Source: Apostichopus japonicus
Taxonomy: Eukaryota > Echinodermata > Holothuroidea > Aspidochirotida > Stichopodidae
Assembly: GCF_037975245.1 (NCBI RefSeq)
Contig: NC_092575.1
Span: forward strand, 27,563,841 to 27,627,840
Reading direction: 5' to 3'
DNA length: 64,000 nucleotides
How positions within the stretch are numbered: the first letter of the stretch is position 1; the number at the start of each line of letters is the position of its first letter. The position numbers and the translations under genes are program-made. Below the pieces are notes generated by a model. It was not told the DNA's origin, ran no database searches, and was given only the letters and a program-made list of their open reading frames with translations. This document shows positions 1 to 19,481 of the stretch, one piece after another.

Positions 1-7431
<7,431 letters not shown>

Positions 7432-7792
7432 ACTCTAACGTAGGCATACAAGGAGAAAGAACCAAATCTTAAAGACTGGTGGTTAGACTGGTATGCGACT
7501 TCTGATTCAATATTGCACCCGCAGATCACCAACGGTTTAATAGGATAGATTATTGGAAGTTTAACCAACCACCAAATATGTACAATGGCCAAAACCTGCT
7601 TTTTAACCTTTAAGCACGATAACCATATATTGGGACCCTGTTTTTTTTTCTTTTCTTTTTTGTACAATGTTTCCTCTCGAGTAGAGTTAGGTTACGGGTC
7701 AGTGGAAAAGAGAGGTGGCACGGGTCTCCTGTGGAAATAATTTCAATTTATTTATCCCGGTATAAATATCAAAAATATTTATAAATAGGAGT

Positions 7793-7798
7793 AATAAA
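7793..7798 (+). promoter_or_regulatory. Candidate polyadenylation signal of PP1 copy 1
   Basis: AATAAA about 360 bases after the stop codon, in an AT-rich stretch. Position and motif fit a 3'-end signal. There is no transcript evidence, and AATAAA is frequent in DNA of this composition. Confidence 0.35.
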
Positions 7799-8169
7799 AT
7801 ACAATATTTAAACAATGTAATATACAAAATGTGATGTAGCTTTCAATGGGACCTGATTGATTCTCTGTCAAGTTGTTGGAAAGCGCGAATATCAGTGCAA
7901 CATTTTGAGCATTTCGTAGAATTTAGAATTCATTTTCGTTCTAGCTATTCTACTAGGAGGGATGTGTTTTGGTCTAAATTTGATGGTTCCCATCGGTCTG
8001 GTTACAATGTCAAAGAGTGTGATTGTCTGCCAATAACCAGTGATAGCTGTCTGCCAATAACCAGTGATAGCCGCTTTAAGGTCAACTTGATTGTTTACTT
8101 ACACGAGCCACTGCCAGCAAACATTGATGAGCTGCACGATAATAATGAAGTTTTTTTCTTTTTTGGTTA

Positions 8170-8540
8170 TTTGCTGTAGACAGGCAAGTAACCTTTGCAT
8201 AGTTGGTGTGTTTGTGTGTATGTGACACCCTTGCCTGTAAACAGGATATCTCAATATAGGTAACATCTGCAGTTCTCATATCTGGCATGTGGCTTCCCCA
8301 TAATTAGTACAAGAACCCTGTTGTTTTGGATGAAGGTCAAAGTTCATATGGAGTCAGCAGAGTGCAAAATGTGAAATCTCAAAATGTTGTTTCTCCAGAA
8401 CCTGAACATCATATGAGCTCATATGTGCATGGTATGATCGCATCGCCTTTTGTAATGCAAAAAAAATCCACACAATTTGGTGTACGTCAAAGGTCATTTA
8501 AGGTCATCAGAGTTCAAACCCTGAAAAACTTGTAAGCACA
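8170..8540. repeat. Degenerate copy of the GT/AGGTCA dispersed repeat
   Basis: Carries a GTGTGTTTGTGTG run, GTGACACCCTTGCCTGTAAACA, ATATCTCAATATAGG, ACAAGAACCCT and GAAGGTCAAAG in the same order as the copy at 37650-38045. It also contains AGGTCA-TTTA-AGGTCA at 8491-8506. Confidence 0.6.
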
Positions 8541-11500
8541 ATATCTCAAGATAGGAAACTTCATGAGATTTCATATTTGACATTTAATGAGTTCAAGATC
8601 CTTAATGTTTAAACTGTTAATGACAGTCATGTGCCATTTATTGGCCTAGCCTCTAGCGGTTGACTTGGATTGGGAGTCTTGGATCAGAGAAATGGTTTCA
8701 TAATCCTAATTAGAATTGAATGTTTGATAATTATGAGAAGGATCATCTAAATTTGTCACCCATGAAACCAAGATTACTTCTCGAAGTTGCATTTTGCCCC
8801 TGTGGCTGCAGTTTGTGATTTGACAAGTCATAAATATGAGATGTATGGATTCAAAGTTATTTGGGTACAGCTATCTCTCCCTCTCTTTCTGATGAGTGTG
8901 AAATTCTTCACTGGGTGCATGTGTCATCGTCACAATCAGTGCATTGATTATTAGGAATTTACAATGGTGGCATCACAATCATCACTTCTGAATTAAACTT
9001 TTGAGATGTCTTAAGACCACCACTACAGAGGGTGCTGTCCATACTTACCCAGTGCTTGACTGAGGGCACTATACATCTTTACTGAGGTCAGGTGTACAAT
9101 CAATGAGAATGTCCTGTAGTATCCTGTTGTGAACATATAGCATTTCTGGTACCTTTTATCAAATCAAGTGGCCATGTGATGAATGTATTAACTTGCTTCA
9201 TTTTCCATTTACTGCATGTTGCTTTCTGTGAACTTTTAATGATAATACTGTATATGGATATCTGGGTGACTGGGGCATGTAAACCTTGCTCAATTAAAAC
9301 ATTCACCAACTCCAAGGCAGACCCAGTGTCACATAAAACCCATCTGCAGTAGTTTAAGGCAATGTACTAATCAACGGAACTATATTTTGGAAATTTTTTT
9401 TTTTTCCTTTTTATAAAAGATTTCTAATAAATATTACTATCCTGTATGTTTCAGGGTCAGGCATTAGTAGTATGGGGTTGCTATATGTGAATGGGGATAC
9501 AGACACTTTGTGAATCACTTTCATTGTTTATGATAGCTTTAGACAAGCAAATGACATCCAAGAATTGGAAAATATATTTGTTTCATGAATGTAGACGCAC
9601 ACCTTTAAGAGGTACGTATTGGACATTTTGGTTTGTTGTCCTTTAAGATGCCATAAAATTTCTTCCAGCTTTTGTTGTGATGTTGCTCTACACCAACCAA
9701 GGATCCAAATGGAAAAATATTTGTAATGATTTCAGGCTTAAATGTAGGGTAACCTCACATCATCAGCTAACTTCACTTGATCAAAAACGAGACCAACTCT
9801 CACTAAAGACTATTTTTCAAAGTTGATAATAATGTTTGTAATTTTTTTTTCTTTTCGTTCTTGAAGATTGCGGTATTTGTATAGTTTGTTCCTTATATGT
9901 CCAGTTTTTCATGTTTTTTTAAAATATTTTTTGGGCCTATTTTGTAATTCACATGGTACATATTTTGTTATTAATCATTGTGCAGTGGCAGTCTGTAGTT
10001 TCAAGGTACCTTTGAAGATGCACAATTTATGCTTCTCTACATGAAGAAGCCGAAATTTTAGTAAAGTTCAAACATTTTGCTTTCAAATTTCCCACTATAA
10101 AATGACTGCTTAACTCAGTGTGGTTAGAAGAGAACAAGAAAGAGTTGGAACAAGCATTGGGCAGTTTTTAATAAGGATATATTATTGGCAATACTGGTTT
10201 GGATTGAGAAAAACGTTTGGGGGCTGCCACTGTTACATATCTTCATGATTATCACTATCTTTATATATCTGAGTTAAAGAATGGGATTAGTTTGAAATGG
10301 TGCTCTAATGGAAGAAATTTGTGCTCTGGTTCAAAGAGGCATTTCCTTGTAACTTATATCCCATCACTGACTCCATACTGCAACTGGCAGGGGTTGCCAG
10401 ATGCCAAATAGCTTCTGTCCTTGGCAATGAATTTTCTTATCAATAAATCCAAATGCTACACTGTTGGTTCTTAGCCAGTTGGATGCAAAGCATTGCATAT
10501 GATACAACATTATTTTCATAACCTGGAAACCAATTTGGTTCATGAGAAGTGGATGAACTTTAAGGTTAAGAAACAAGTTTTCACATGTAGTCACCCAGCT
10601 GCAGCTTATTGGGCTGGTTTAATAAGTGTTTAGCAATTTTTTTGTGTACAATAATAATAAAATGTAGAAAAGAATTTATCGGTTTTGTGAGTTATTAGTG
10701 TCATGCTTTTATTTGTTATTGCAAGGAGTAGTTCAGGCACAAAATGAAGTTTGATATGTCATTGATATTTCTGATTTTTTTTATATTTCTGAAATCACTG
10801 CTATCAGTCCAGGTAGTCAGTATTTCTACAACACTTCCATGATTTGAAGAATCGACAATTAAACATCTGCGGCTCATCATTGAAAGTGACTGGACTACTT
10901 ATTCTTTCAAACCAAAAGGTTAGTTCCTCGGATGCAGCACAAAACTCAATAGGCAACCAAACTCATTGAAACTTGACCTCAAATAAGAATTTTACAATCC
11001 ATAAAAAATATATAAGGGACAAATGAGATTGATTGTTATTAAAAGATGCTCTGTTGTCTGTATTAACATGTACTGATTCAGGTATTTGTATTTATAAAAC
11101 AATGGATTAACACTGACATGTAAGTGTGAACTGAGCAGCTGAAATCTTCAACTTGGCCGTCTTCAAGGAGAATTACAGAGTTGAAATCTTGAAGTGCCCA
11201 GAAATAGCCATAGAATCATTATTAGTACTCAGTTTGTTCATTTCATCCTGTCTAATCACCCAGATAACGATTCAGTTGAGTACACTTGTCATTTCTTAGC
11301 CTAGTTTCAAAATTACTTCCAAGGTACAAGTCACACAAGACAGACCCTAGGCATTAAAACCAAATGACTTGATCCACTCTCAGCTCCAGTAACCTTACAT
11401 TTAGAGTTTGAGACTTGAACTGTGTGATCATGACCATGTCAAGAGTCCCTTGGAAAGGGAATACATAATACACATGATAAAGATAACCTCCACAGTATTA

Positions 11501-11689
11501 GTAGATCGGTTCTCCAAACATTGAACTTGTGTGGTTCATTTATAGTCTTGTAACATCCTTGAAGCTATTTTGACAGATCACTTCCAAATGGGTAGTAAGA
11601 TAGATTGCATCATTTCAGAATACTAGCAATTGCTTCTTACCATACAAATTTTACAGTATCTTACTTCACATTAAACCATTTAACTAAGT

Positions 11690-12797
11690 AAAACTTTATT
11701 GATTCCAAAGGGAAATTCAGGCACTGGCTCATAAAACAATGAAAATGTTACAAAAATAGATGTGTATATTGTACAATAAGACAGTAAGAATAATAAGAAA
11801 AAGTCAATATGAGAGTTAATGTAACAAAACCTCACTGAAAAGCTTAATTGCACAGGGTACGAAAGAATCTCTGTATCTATTGGTTTTGAGACACGAAAGT
11901 CTCAACCTGCCACTGCACATCTGACTATTATATAGTAGCTCATAGAGGGGGTGGGTATGGTCCTTCCATACCGCGTCCAGTTTGGACTCGAGAAGGCTGT
12001 GGTAAACCGAGTCAATGGAAGGCAAGGGTTCCCCGACTACTCTCTCCGCTTTCTTAATGATGCTGTTAATATGACCTTTTTCATGTTTGTTGACATTCCC
12101 ACCCCAGCAAATCAAGCAATAACGCCAAACCCCGCTAATGGTACAATTATAAAACATTTCAAGGATGTCATGAAGAACATCAAAATTCGACATCTTACAG
12201 AGGCAGTACAATCTAGAATTCAACTTTTTAACCAATATATCAATATGATCTCCCCATGCCAAGTGATCATTTAGCACTACCCCAAGATACTTATATGATG
12301 TAACACGATCAACTACACTTCCTTTGACAATAACATGGGGTGGAGGATTAGTATTGCGACGAAAATCAATCATTTCTTTGGTCTTAGCAACATTTAATTG
12401 GAGTAAGTTAAGATCACAGTAGTTCACAAAAGACTGAATTTGACGCAAGTAAGCTTCATCACCATTACCATTGACTAAGCCAATCATGGCAGTATCCTCA
12501 GCAAACTTAATGAGTGAGCACCCTTATTCTGATGACCTGGCATCGTACGTGTAAAGTGTGAATAGGAACAGTGCTAGAACTGTTCCCTCGGGTGCCCCTG
12601 TATTTGAAAGAATAACATCGGAGAGGCACGAATGGCTGAGTTTCACCAACTGCGTTCTGTTAGTTAAATAGTTCAAAATCCAGTGAATAAAACCACCGGG
12701 AACGTCCATATTCATAAGTTTACTGACTATAATATGTGGTTGGATAGTGTTGAATGCAGACGAAAAGTCGAAAAATGTCACACAGGCAAAATGTCCT
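11690..12797 (-). mobile_element. Rex1-like (CR1/Jockey group) LINE, 5'-truncated and inactivated
   Basis: The minus strand encodes the C-terminal half of a non-LTR reverse transcriptase. Recognisable are DFSSAFNTIQP, GAPEGTVLALFLFTLYT, the catalytic box region, and the thumb/C-terminal part with YKYLGVVLNDHLAW and CWGG. The fragment ends in a 3' UTR with CTGAATTTCCCTTTGG then AATCAATAAAGT, a tail characteristic of Rex1-type fish and invertebrate LINEs. It is dead: one in-frame TAA sits near 12523, between two blocks in the same frame, and the catalytic FADD reads FAED. Homology stops at about 12797, where the frame is lost, so the 5' two thirds including the endonuclease are absent. Placement in Rex1 is from remembered family features. 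Confidence 0.85.
11816..12781 (-). pseudogene. Reverse transcriptase fragment of Rex1-like LINE
   Basis: Two blocks in one frame (12524-12781 and 11816-12520) are separated by a single TAA where Gln or similar would be expected. The upper block holds the RT palm motif DFSSAFNT and the GAPEG motif. The lower block holds FAED (canonical FADD), a LNVAKTKEM stretch and the RT C-terminal domain, ending at TAA near 11816. No endonuclease domain is present. Confidence 0.85.
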
Positions 12798-13424
12798 CAT
12801 TATAGTCCATCTTACTATAGTTGATCAAACCTGTTTATTTGACATGATTATCATTACCATTTAATCTACACAATTACCATTGCCCTCAATATATTGCCAA
12901 ACAAGGCCATATATCACTAAGTCTTGGAGAGTTCACCACATGAAACAAATAGGCCCAGAAAGAACTTTAAAACAGACAGCTCCACGCAGAATTTCATCAT
13001 TAAAAATGAAAGATAAACACATTGTGTGATTACTTTAAAATTCTGTGCTTTTATTATCTGACTGGACCCCTTTCAGAGAACCAGATCTCATCTTTCAATT
13101 ATAAACAACTATAAAGGATCGAAGTCCACAAAAATTGTACAACAACTGGTGACTTGGCCTCCTTTTATATATATAATAGGTAATCAGGATAGTGACAATG
13201 AATCCGATACAGTACATTGATTTGATTGGGTCAAAGTGAACTTGATCATGAAAAGGTCACACACCCTGGAGACTTTAAATAATATCAAACTTATTATTGT
13301 TAGATTGTACAGAATGGTACCAAGTTAAAACTCTTAATCCATTTACAAAGGCACATCATTCCTCTCATTTAAATGAAAGTCCATGTCATATATCCAAGAA
13401 ACATAGATCAGAACTTGCGGTAGT

Positions 13425-13535
13425 TTACATGTTACATTATACCTGTTAATCATGTTACATTATACAGGTTACATTAAACCTGTTAATCATGTTACATTAT
13501 ACCTGTTAATCATGTTACATTATACGTGTAACATT
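13425..13535. repeat. Short tandem repeat with GTTACATTATAC core
   Basis: The word GTTACATTATACCTGTTAAT recurs about four times with small changes (one as GTTACATTATACAGG, one as GTTACATTAAACCTG). The unit is about 23 bp. Confidence 0.8.
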
Positions 13536-14409
13536 ATTAGTATACCCTCTACAGATGTAGACTAGAAGTAAAACAAAGGACAGACTGAACTTTTAATAAT
13601 TTGATATTCTATTCAAGGAACACAAAGAACAGATTGAGTGCTCCTTTGTTGAGTTTCTAAGTAGAGGTTAAAGGTCATCAAAATTGGCCCCCAAATGTTT
13701 AAGCATGCTGGAACTGTTGAAACGTACTTTCCTGTCTGTTCTGAATCTCCATATTTTTTCCAGACATGTGTTGACTCAGTGTGTGGCTGGCAGTACATGC
13801 TTGTTGAAGTTGACATATGAGTGACCATTATTAGACTTCTAGCATATTTGGTGTCAACACTGACGACCTTTAAGCTGAAGGGTAATACGAGTGGTTAACG
13901 GTTTGCTCAGGTGTTCTTTTCTCAAGTCTGGTCTTGACTTCTGCATCTGACTCTAGTGTGGCTTCTCAGCCTTTCTCCCTTGGCCCTCTCCCTTGGCTAT
14001 TCTCTGTGGCAGTGTGGCACTACTTTACTACTTTATCCCTGTCCCACGGCTATGCTAATGCATGCAGTATAACGGACAAAGATGAACGGCAAATCGAACC
14101 TTACGCTGGATGCACACTACGCCGAATGAACGCGACCCTACTTAACTCAACCGTTGAGACCTAGCTTTGGATAGATGTTAAGATCCGTAATGGTGCAAGT
14201 GACTCCCACACACTGAACAAGTAGATGGTGCACACAACCAATGTTTCCTGTTAACGACTGCTATACGTTCAGGGGCCACAAGCAAAAAATGTTTTCCTGT
14301 GATTCTTACCTAAGTTAAAGCCTGCCGACTGCCAGCCGGGAAATACTACATGTTGAGCTTCCCAGACTAAAGCCGATGCGATTTAAACCTGGCAAAATCT
14401 TGATCAGTT

Positions 14410-14540
14410 ATAGTCTTAAGCACACACACACACATTGGCCAGATATTCATGTATCTCTGTTACGACAGTCCAGTATAGTCTTAAGCACACACACACACAC
14501 TGCCCAGATATTCATGAATCTATGTGTTACTCTATGTGCT
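14410..14540. repeat. Duplicated CA-run segment
   Basis: TATAGTCTTAAGCACACAC, then a CA run and CCAGATATTCATG, occurs twice about 63 bp apart, giving two nearly identical open frames that are not genes. Confidence 0.8.
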
Positions 14541-15050
14541 ACAACTGTCCAGTTGAGTCTGGTCGTATTCTGTCTGGCAGTGTGCCACTGGCTTTAGGTT
14601 TCATTTCTGCTCATTTATGACTTAGAAGTATGAAATCTGTACATTGCATGACCATCAAAACTGCCACAACACAGATATAACTTTCCACGTATACATATAC
14701 ATCTTCACTAGGCACTTAAGACCTGACAAACTCTCAACAAGGAATGCTCATATTTTCTAATATTTCCCAATACTAGCACATTCTTCAATCCTAACAAGGT
14801 TAAGTAGATTCTCTAACCATTTGTATATCATTACCTTCATAAGTATTCATTCAATTTGGTAATCGTTGTAACTGACAATAAATGTTGTGACTTGAAAGGT
14901 TAAACAGACAATGAATGTATGGCAGGATATGAAAACCCAGTTCTTCTGCTCTGTTCACTGATGACACAGATTTCCAAACACTACGTCCTGTACAGCACTC
15001 TCTACTTCGGCAGAACAGCACAATTGTTCCATCAGGTGTGATTACATCCT

Positions 15051-15163
15051 TCACTTTCCACCAATCACAAAGCAGTTAGCCTGTGCATCATCTTCCTTCT
15101 CCTCGTTTACTCCATCATCATTATCATCAACACTGTCATTGCTTTCTGAATCCTTTTGTTCAC
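15051..15163 (-). CDS. PRKRIP1: PRKRIP1 exon 6 (C-terminus)
   Basis: Acceptor gctacag. Encodes an acidic tail with Asp/Glu/Asn/Ser runs and ends VIGGK then TGA at 15051-15053. Human PRKRIP1 also ends in an acidic stretch, but the sequence itself is poorly conserved. Confidence 0.82.
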
Positions 15164-18100
15164 CTGTAGCAACAAGATATAATTTCAGCTTGTGACCTTC
15201 CAAAACAGACAATTTTTTTACCAAAATTTGACCAAGGTATAGCCTGAGTACGAAATATCCTCAGTGATGTCACTGAACTGGTACACTACCAGCAAACCAT
15301 CTCCATAACATTGGGAGTGAAGTCATGTGATCAGAAAACACATGCAAGAAGAATGACAAACCAAATTGAAATTAAAGGAAGTCAAAATGGATAGCAACTA
15401 CCATTTCAGAAACCACTGAGGAGAGCTTTGAGAAATTCCAAAGTGAAAGCTTTTGAACTCAATTTTTCTCTGTTTAAGAGTGCTTACATACACTTTTCTA
15501 TCCCCCACTCCACCCCTCAAGCCCCCTCTTCTAAAGAATTAAAACAAAAGGGAAAAAAGACAACTGTCTCATTAATCTGTCAATTATTACCTTCTTCCTC
15601 TTTCTGCATCTTTTGTTTCTTAGCCAATTGTTTCTGTTTCCTTCTCTGTCTGTAAAACAAAACAATAGAAAACAGTATCATTAACTGTAAACAAACTTTG
15701 AAACAAAAGAGGAAAAGGTCCCATGGAGCTAAGCTTTGCAGAAAAGACTTCAAATTGTGATTTGTCTGCCTGGCAATACTAATCTTTGACACTCTCACTG
15801 GTATTCAGTCTATTCATTGGGGCTAAGTTTTGTTTGCTTTGAGTGGCAGGGTGGTGGGAGAGCTGTGATGGAGAGGGGGGGGGGGGTGTTACAGAGGCAA
15901 TAGGGTCTGACTGATAAGTGGCTTATCAGTGAGACTTGGTACAAATGTGGAAATACAGGTACACTAGTTCAACAAAGATGTACCTTCTGAGTTATCGTGT
16001 TCACAAAGTTTTCAGACTTTGACCTCTGCTGACCCCAAATGACCATAGAAATGACCTTAGAAACAACAGGCTACTTTACTCAATAAGACAGATCCACATA
16101 CCAAGTATGAAGTTAATCCACCAATAACTTCTTGAGTTACTGTGTTAACAAGCAAGTCATATACATACACACACACCATCGACATCGCATAGGTTCCTTT
16201 TGCCTCCGATGAGAAATCAAAAAAATTAAAGGCACTTGCATTTTCCAGTCATTCACTATTTGGAAAGATAGTTTAATGTACATCTTAATAAAGACCTGTA
16301 CCTCTTTGCTCTTTTCTTTGCTGTTCTGTCTTCTGCTTTCTGTTTATTCTTCTCTAACTTTTCTTGGAATTTGGCATCTTTTTCTTCCTGTGCAAAGAAA
16401 ACCAAGACAGAAATATGTATTACAATCAGTAAGAACAGATTTCAGATGGCCAGAAGGTATGTAAAGTTCAAAAGTACATTCAAGTTATATAGCATAGCTT
16501 GGTCGAATGCTAACATGGATTTTTTGTTTATCAATTGACTTATTTTATTGAGTAGAATACACTTGGCAGTATATAACTTGCTTTGCTTGTTATGAGTTAT
16601 TTTCAAGAGGTTACAAAAGCATTTCAATTTTAATAGGTAACAGATGCAGTTGTTGTAGTAACTATTTAGTGCCGCAGTTTACTGTAGAACACAATTTTTC
16701 AAAGTACAGTTCCACTGTTGACCACCTGCCTGATTCTATCTCTCAAATTAATAAATATGTGACATGGGACAGCATCACAGAAATGGACCAGTCTTGCTGC
16801 ACACAAGACCAGCTAATATCCTCCCATCAGCCTTTGAATAATGATACCACTCTGTCACAATTACTGAATATATGCAAACTCCTCACTTTCCACCCCCAAC
16901 CCCGCTCCCACCCCCCACCCCCTCCCCTCATTTTATGTCAAGGTGGAAAAAATCTATTAAAGGAAAGAATGTGACACAATTTTTACATAAATTACAAGAA
17001 ACAAACCTCTGCCCAAAGGTTTATAATATGAGCAATAACATTGAAACAATGTTTGTTATATTCTAACAGCTAAAACTGCACCTTTTCATGCGAACTATCA
17101 AGGAATGCTTGTCGGGCCATTTCACGCCTTCTGTAGCCTCTGTAGACATGAAATTCACCGCTTCCCGCACCAGCACTTGAACCTGGACAGAGAGAGGATG
17201 GAACAAGCAGCATGGTGAAATCTTTATTATATTCTCTTTGTCAAGGAGGGTGATATATCACATGATCATTATTGGCGATAAGAGAATAATTTACACTTTC
17301 TTTGTAGTTAAACAAAACCAGCTTTCATTGAGACTAATTGTAAATCTGCCAAGATTCTCCTTTACTCGCCCCCTCATAACTGACTTACCCATAACATCTC
17401 TAACAAATTCTGGAGGTGCTCTTGGTGTACGATTTTTCAGTTTCTCTGGAATAAAAACTGGCTTTTCCTGGAGAAAAAGTATAAGAATAAAACAAAAAAG
17501 CTGTAGAACATTAGGCGAGCAGCATTACTTAATTATTGCTTACAGTATTATGACTTGACTATTTCTGAATTTGGACAGGTGTATAATGTTGTGTCCTGTA
17601 ATCAATTGCTAGTTCATCAGTTTGCCAAGACAAGACTTTCCCTTACCTGTCAGTATTCTTTCATTAACTTCCCAAATATGCTAGAATGCCAATCATTACA
17701 ACTGCCAATAGAAGTTTTGGCCACATGGCATGTAAAAATTTATTAGTAGGCCTAGGCCTAACTTTAGGCCTTCTACCATTACTTTTGACTTGAGACAAGT
17801 TATGTCAATATCACGATCAGCCTTACCTACAGTACACAGGCCTAGTGGTACTAAGTTAGGTATTAGGAAACCAAGAAACTGCTGAATTTCTACTTCACTT
17901 GGTTGTATTAATCCTTATTCTGTAATTGTGATGTGCACCATAGCCTCAAGTTGTTTAACTTGAGAAAGACATTGATTTTTGAGGCTCAAGACCTATCACG
18001 ATATTGGCTGCAACAACAACTGTTGTAACATTACCCACATACCCGACAACTGATTTTCCCATAGCTTAACAGCCAAGATATCTATTCCGCGAGAAAAACT

Positions 18101-18241
18101 TACCATGTTGTTCATCAACTTTTCTAAATGAACTCTCTGCTTGTCGGCAAAAGACTTTGGAAGCACAAGTGGCTTGTCATTTTTCTTGTGGAAGTGCTTC
18201 TTATTTTCAGTCTGTTTTCCATTTTCGTGGTCGGCAGCCAT
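15051..18241 (-). CDS. PRKRIP1: PRKR-interacting protein 1 homologue, complete, six exons
   Basis: Small nuclear protein; in vertebrates it binds double-stranded RNA and the kinase PKR and is found in catalytic-stage spliceosomes. Exons on the minus strand are 18104-18241, 17389-17467, 17082-17182, 16302-16387, 15591-15649 and 15051-15163, 576 bases giving 191 residues (human about 184). Conserved blocks in order are [20 protein letters not shown] (about residues 23-42), [20 protein letters not shown] (about 64-83, the family signature), [11 protein letters not shown], then a long basic helix rich in Lys/Arg/Gln (about 103-154) and an acidic Asp/Glu-rich C-terminus. All introns are GT/AG and phases agree. 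The exon 3 donor is the unusual GTGCAG. The ATG at 18239-18241 is the first in frame before the conserved block. It lies between the two PP1 genes and is transcribed away from HVCN1. Confidence 0.93.
15591..15649 (-). CDS. PRKRIP1: PRKRIP1 exon 5
   Basis: 59 bp, acceptor ttttacag, donor gtaata. Encodes [19 protein letters not shown], the end of the basic coiled-coil-like helix. Confidence 0.88.
15940..16206 (-). repeat. GT/AGGTCA dispersed repeat in PRKRIP1 intron 4
   Basis: Read on the minus strand it begins AGGCAAAAGGAACCTATG, then a GT run, ATGACTTGCTTGTTAACAC and AGTAACTCAAGAAG, and carries several AGGTCA-like words. It matches the copy at 37650-38045 in order and spacing. Confidence 0.75.
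16302..16387 (-). CDS. PRKRIP1: PRKRIP1 exon 4
   Basis: 86 bp, acceptor tttgcacag, donor gtacag. Encodes the highly charged helix [20 protein letters not shown], matching the human helix at the same place. Confidence 0.9.
17082..17182 (-). CDS. PRKRIP1: PRKRIP1 exon 3
   Basis: 101 bp, acceptor ctgtccag. Encodes [20 protein letters not shown] and the start of the basic helix. The donor reads gtgcag rather than the usual gtaag/gtgag, the weakest splice site in the gene. Confidence 0.9.
17389..17467 (-). CDS. PRKRIP1: PRKRIP1 exon 2
   Basis: 79 bp, acceptor tttctccag, donor gtaagt. Encodes [12 protein letters not shown] and then [10 protein letters not shown], part of the family signature. Confidence 0.92.
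18104..18241 (-). CDS. PRKRIP1: PRKRIP1 exon 1 (start)
   Basis: ATG at 18239-18241, 46 codons, ending at ATG before the donor gtaagt. Encodes MAADHEN, a Lys/His-rich linker and the conserved LVLPK...LEKLM helix. Confidence 0.9.
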
Positions 18242-19194
18242 TGATAATCTACTGTGGAATTACGGGGAGAATAAAAATACTGCGCAAACTTTGAGCCTTA
18301 TTGAAGGTAGCAGCCACTAACAGCAGACACTAACAGCAGCCACTAACAGAAAAAAGGACAGTAAGACATGACACACAGTTCTGCCACTGCGGTCGTGTGT
18401 GTGTTACACTGACACTGCGGTCGAGTGTGTTGTTCAATTAGTGCATAATTAAGAAAGGCATTGGTTTTTTTTTCTTCAAAATCGATTAATATGAATCAGT
18501 ATCACTCTGATTTATTGAATATCGATGTCTACAAATCGTTCTATCCTAGTGGGAAGGGGATGCAAATGAGAACAGAATTATAGCTTGAAACGCTGCGCGG
18601 TTATGTGTTATGATCTAAAAGTATTATTATTTCAAAAACGATTAATTTGAGTTATCGACCTAAAAAAACGATTACCGATTTCGTGACTAACAGTGGCCTT
18701 AAAGGGTGTGAAGACTCGCGCAAAAAGAAACGTCTAATGCCGGTAATCTGACCTAGTTTCGAATGAGGTGTAATAGAAGTGTTAGACACCACCATCCATC
18801 CCAGAAAATACACACACAGCTTACTACCGTCGGTAATTAGACACTAGTGTAAAGTCAGTACACACAGCTGCGGTCTATCCATTTGCTTTTGCAGGAACTT
18901 TACACGTGAATATTTGTCAACTTTCCCATCTCTTTATCAGTGTACACCTCTAGGCTGTCTCTCTCGCTCTCATTCTGGCTAGGAAGACTAGCAACATGGT
19001 TCAGTTTTATTGACCAAGCCATTTAATATTCATATATGATTGATGTCACTCAATCTAGATATATACATATCAATATCTAAGTGAGAGATCTATTGGTTAC
19101 ATACTCCAGAAAATTATAATGCTCTTCCTTTCACAAATATGCATGCTCTTGAATATTAAACAACTTATGTGTGCATATTATGGAACGAGATCTT
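18242..19194. other. 5' flank of PRKRIP1 (promoter side)
   Basis: A short ACTAACAGCAGC-type tandem repeat lies at 18305-18350, within 110 bases of the start codon, and CACTGCGGTCG is duplicated near 18387-18423. No TATA box could be assigned. No coding sequence was recognised on either strand. Confidence 0.55.
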
Positions 19195-19481
19195 TCTCTT
19201 CAATTTTGCTGAAATTCATCATTTTGCTGCAAACTGTTCATATGATTACATTATCTGAGGCAGGTGTAATTTACGATTTTGTTGCAAAATGTTGATTTCA
19301 GGTGAGTTATTAAATGATAAGTTTATCAATTTCCTGCAAATTGTTAAACTGTTGACTTATTTCTGATCATTGAGCGTAAGTTCATCGTTTTCATTGCAGA
19401 ATGTTGAATTGAAGAGATTTATTATCGTGCGTGATCGATTGATCATAATTTTGAATTGAAGAGATTTGTTATCAGTTTATC
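19195..19481. repeat. Degenerate tandem array, left part
   Basis: Units of roughly 52-60 bp around the core ATTTTGCTGCAAATTGTTGA (19218, 19273, 19325 and 19384), with loosely conserved spacing text such as GAGTTATTAA and GAAGAGATTTATTATC. The array stops at the hAT-like insertion at 19482 and resumes at 21003. Confidence 0.65.

Larger units (their letters stand above)
7432..11689. other. 3' flank of PP1 copy 1 and intergenic DNA
   Basis: No gene recognised. A probable 3' UTR extends to about 7800. A 23-bp direct duplication (GTCTGCCAATAACCAGTGA) is at 8025-8070, and a degenerate copy of the GT/AGGTCA repeat is at about 8170-8540. The rest, about 8540-11690, is AT-rich with no structure I could support. 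Confidence 0.6.
12798..15050. other. Intergenic region downstream of PRKRIP1
   Basis: No gene recognised. It contains a short tandem array with CATGTTACATTATACCTG units at about 13425-13535, and a duplicated ~63-bp segment with CA runs at about 14410-14540. The 3' UTR of PRKRIP1 (minus strand) should lie at the right end, but I could not assign a polyadenylation site. Confidence 0.6.

Noticed and set aside
11951-12274. 107-codon open frame on the + strand
   Set aside because: Antisense shadow of the LINE reverse transcriptase.
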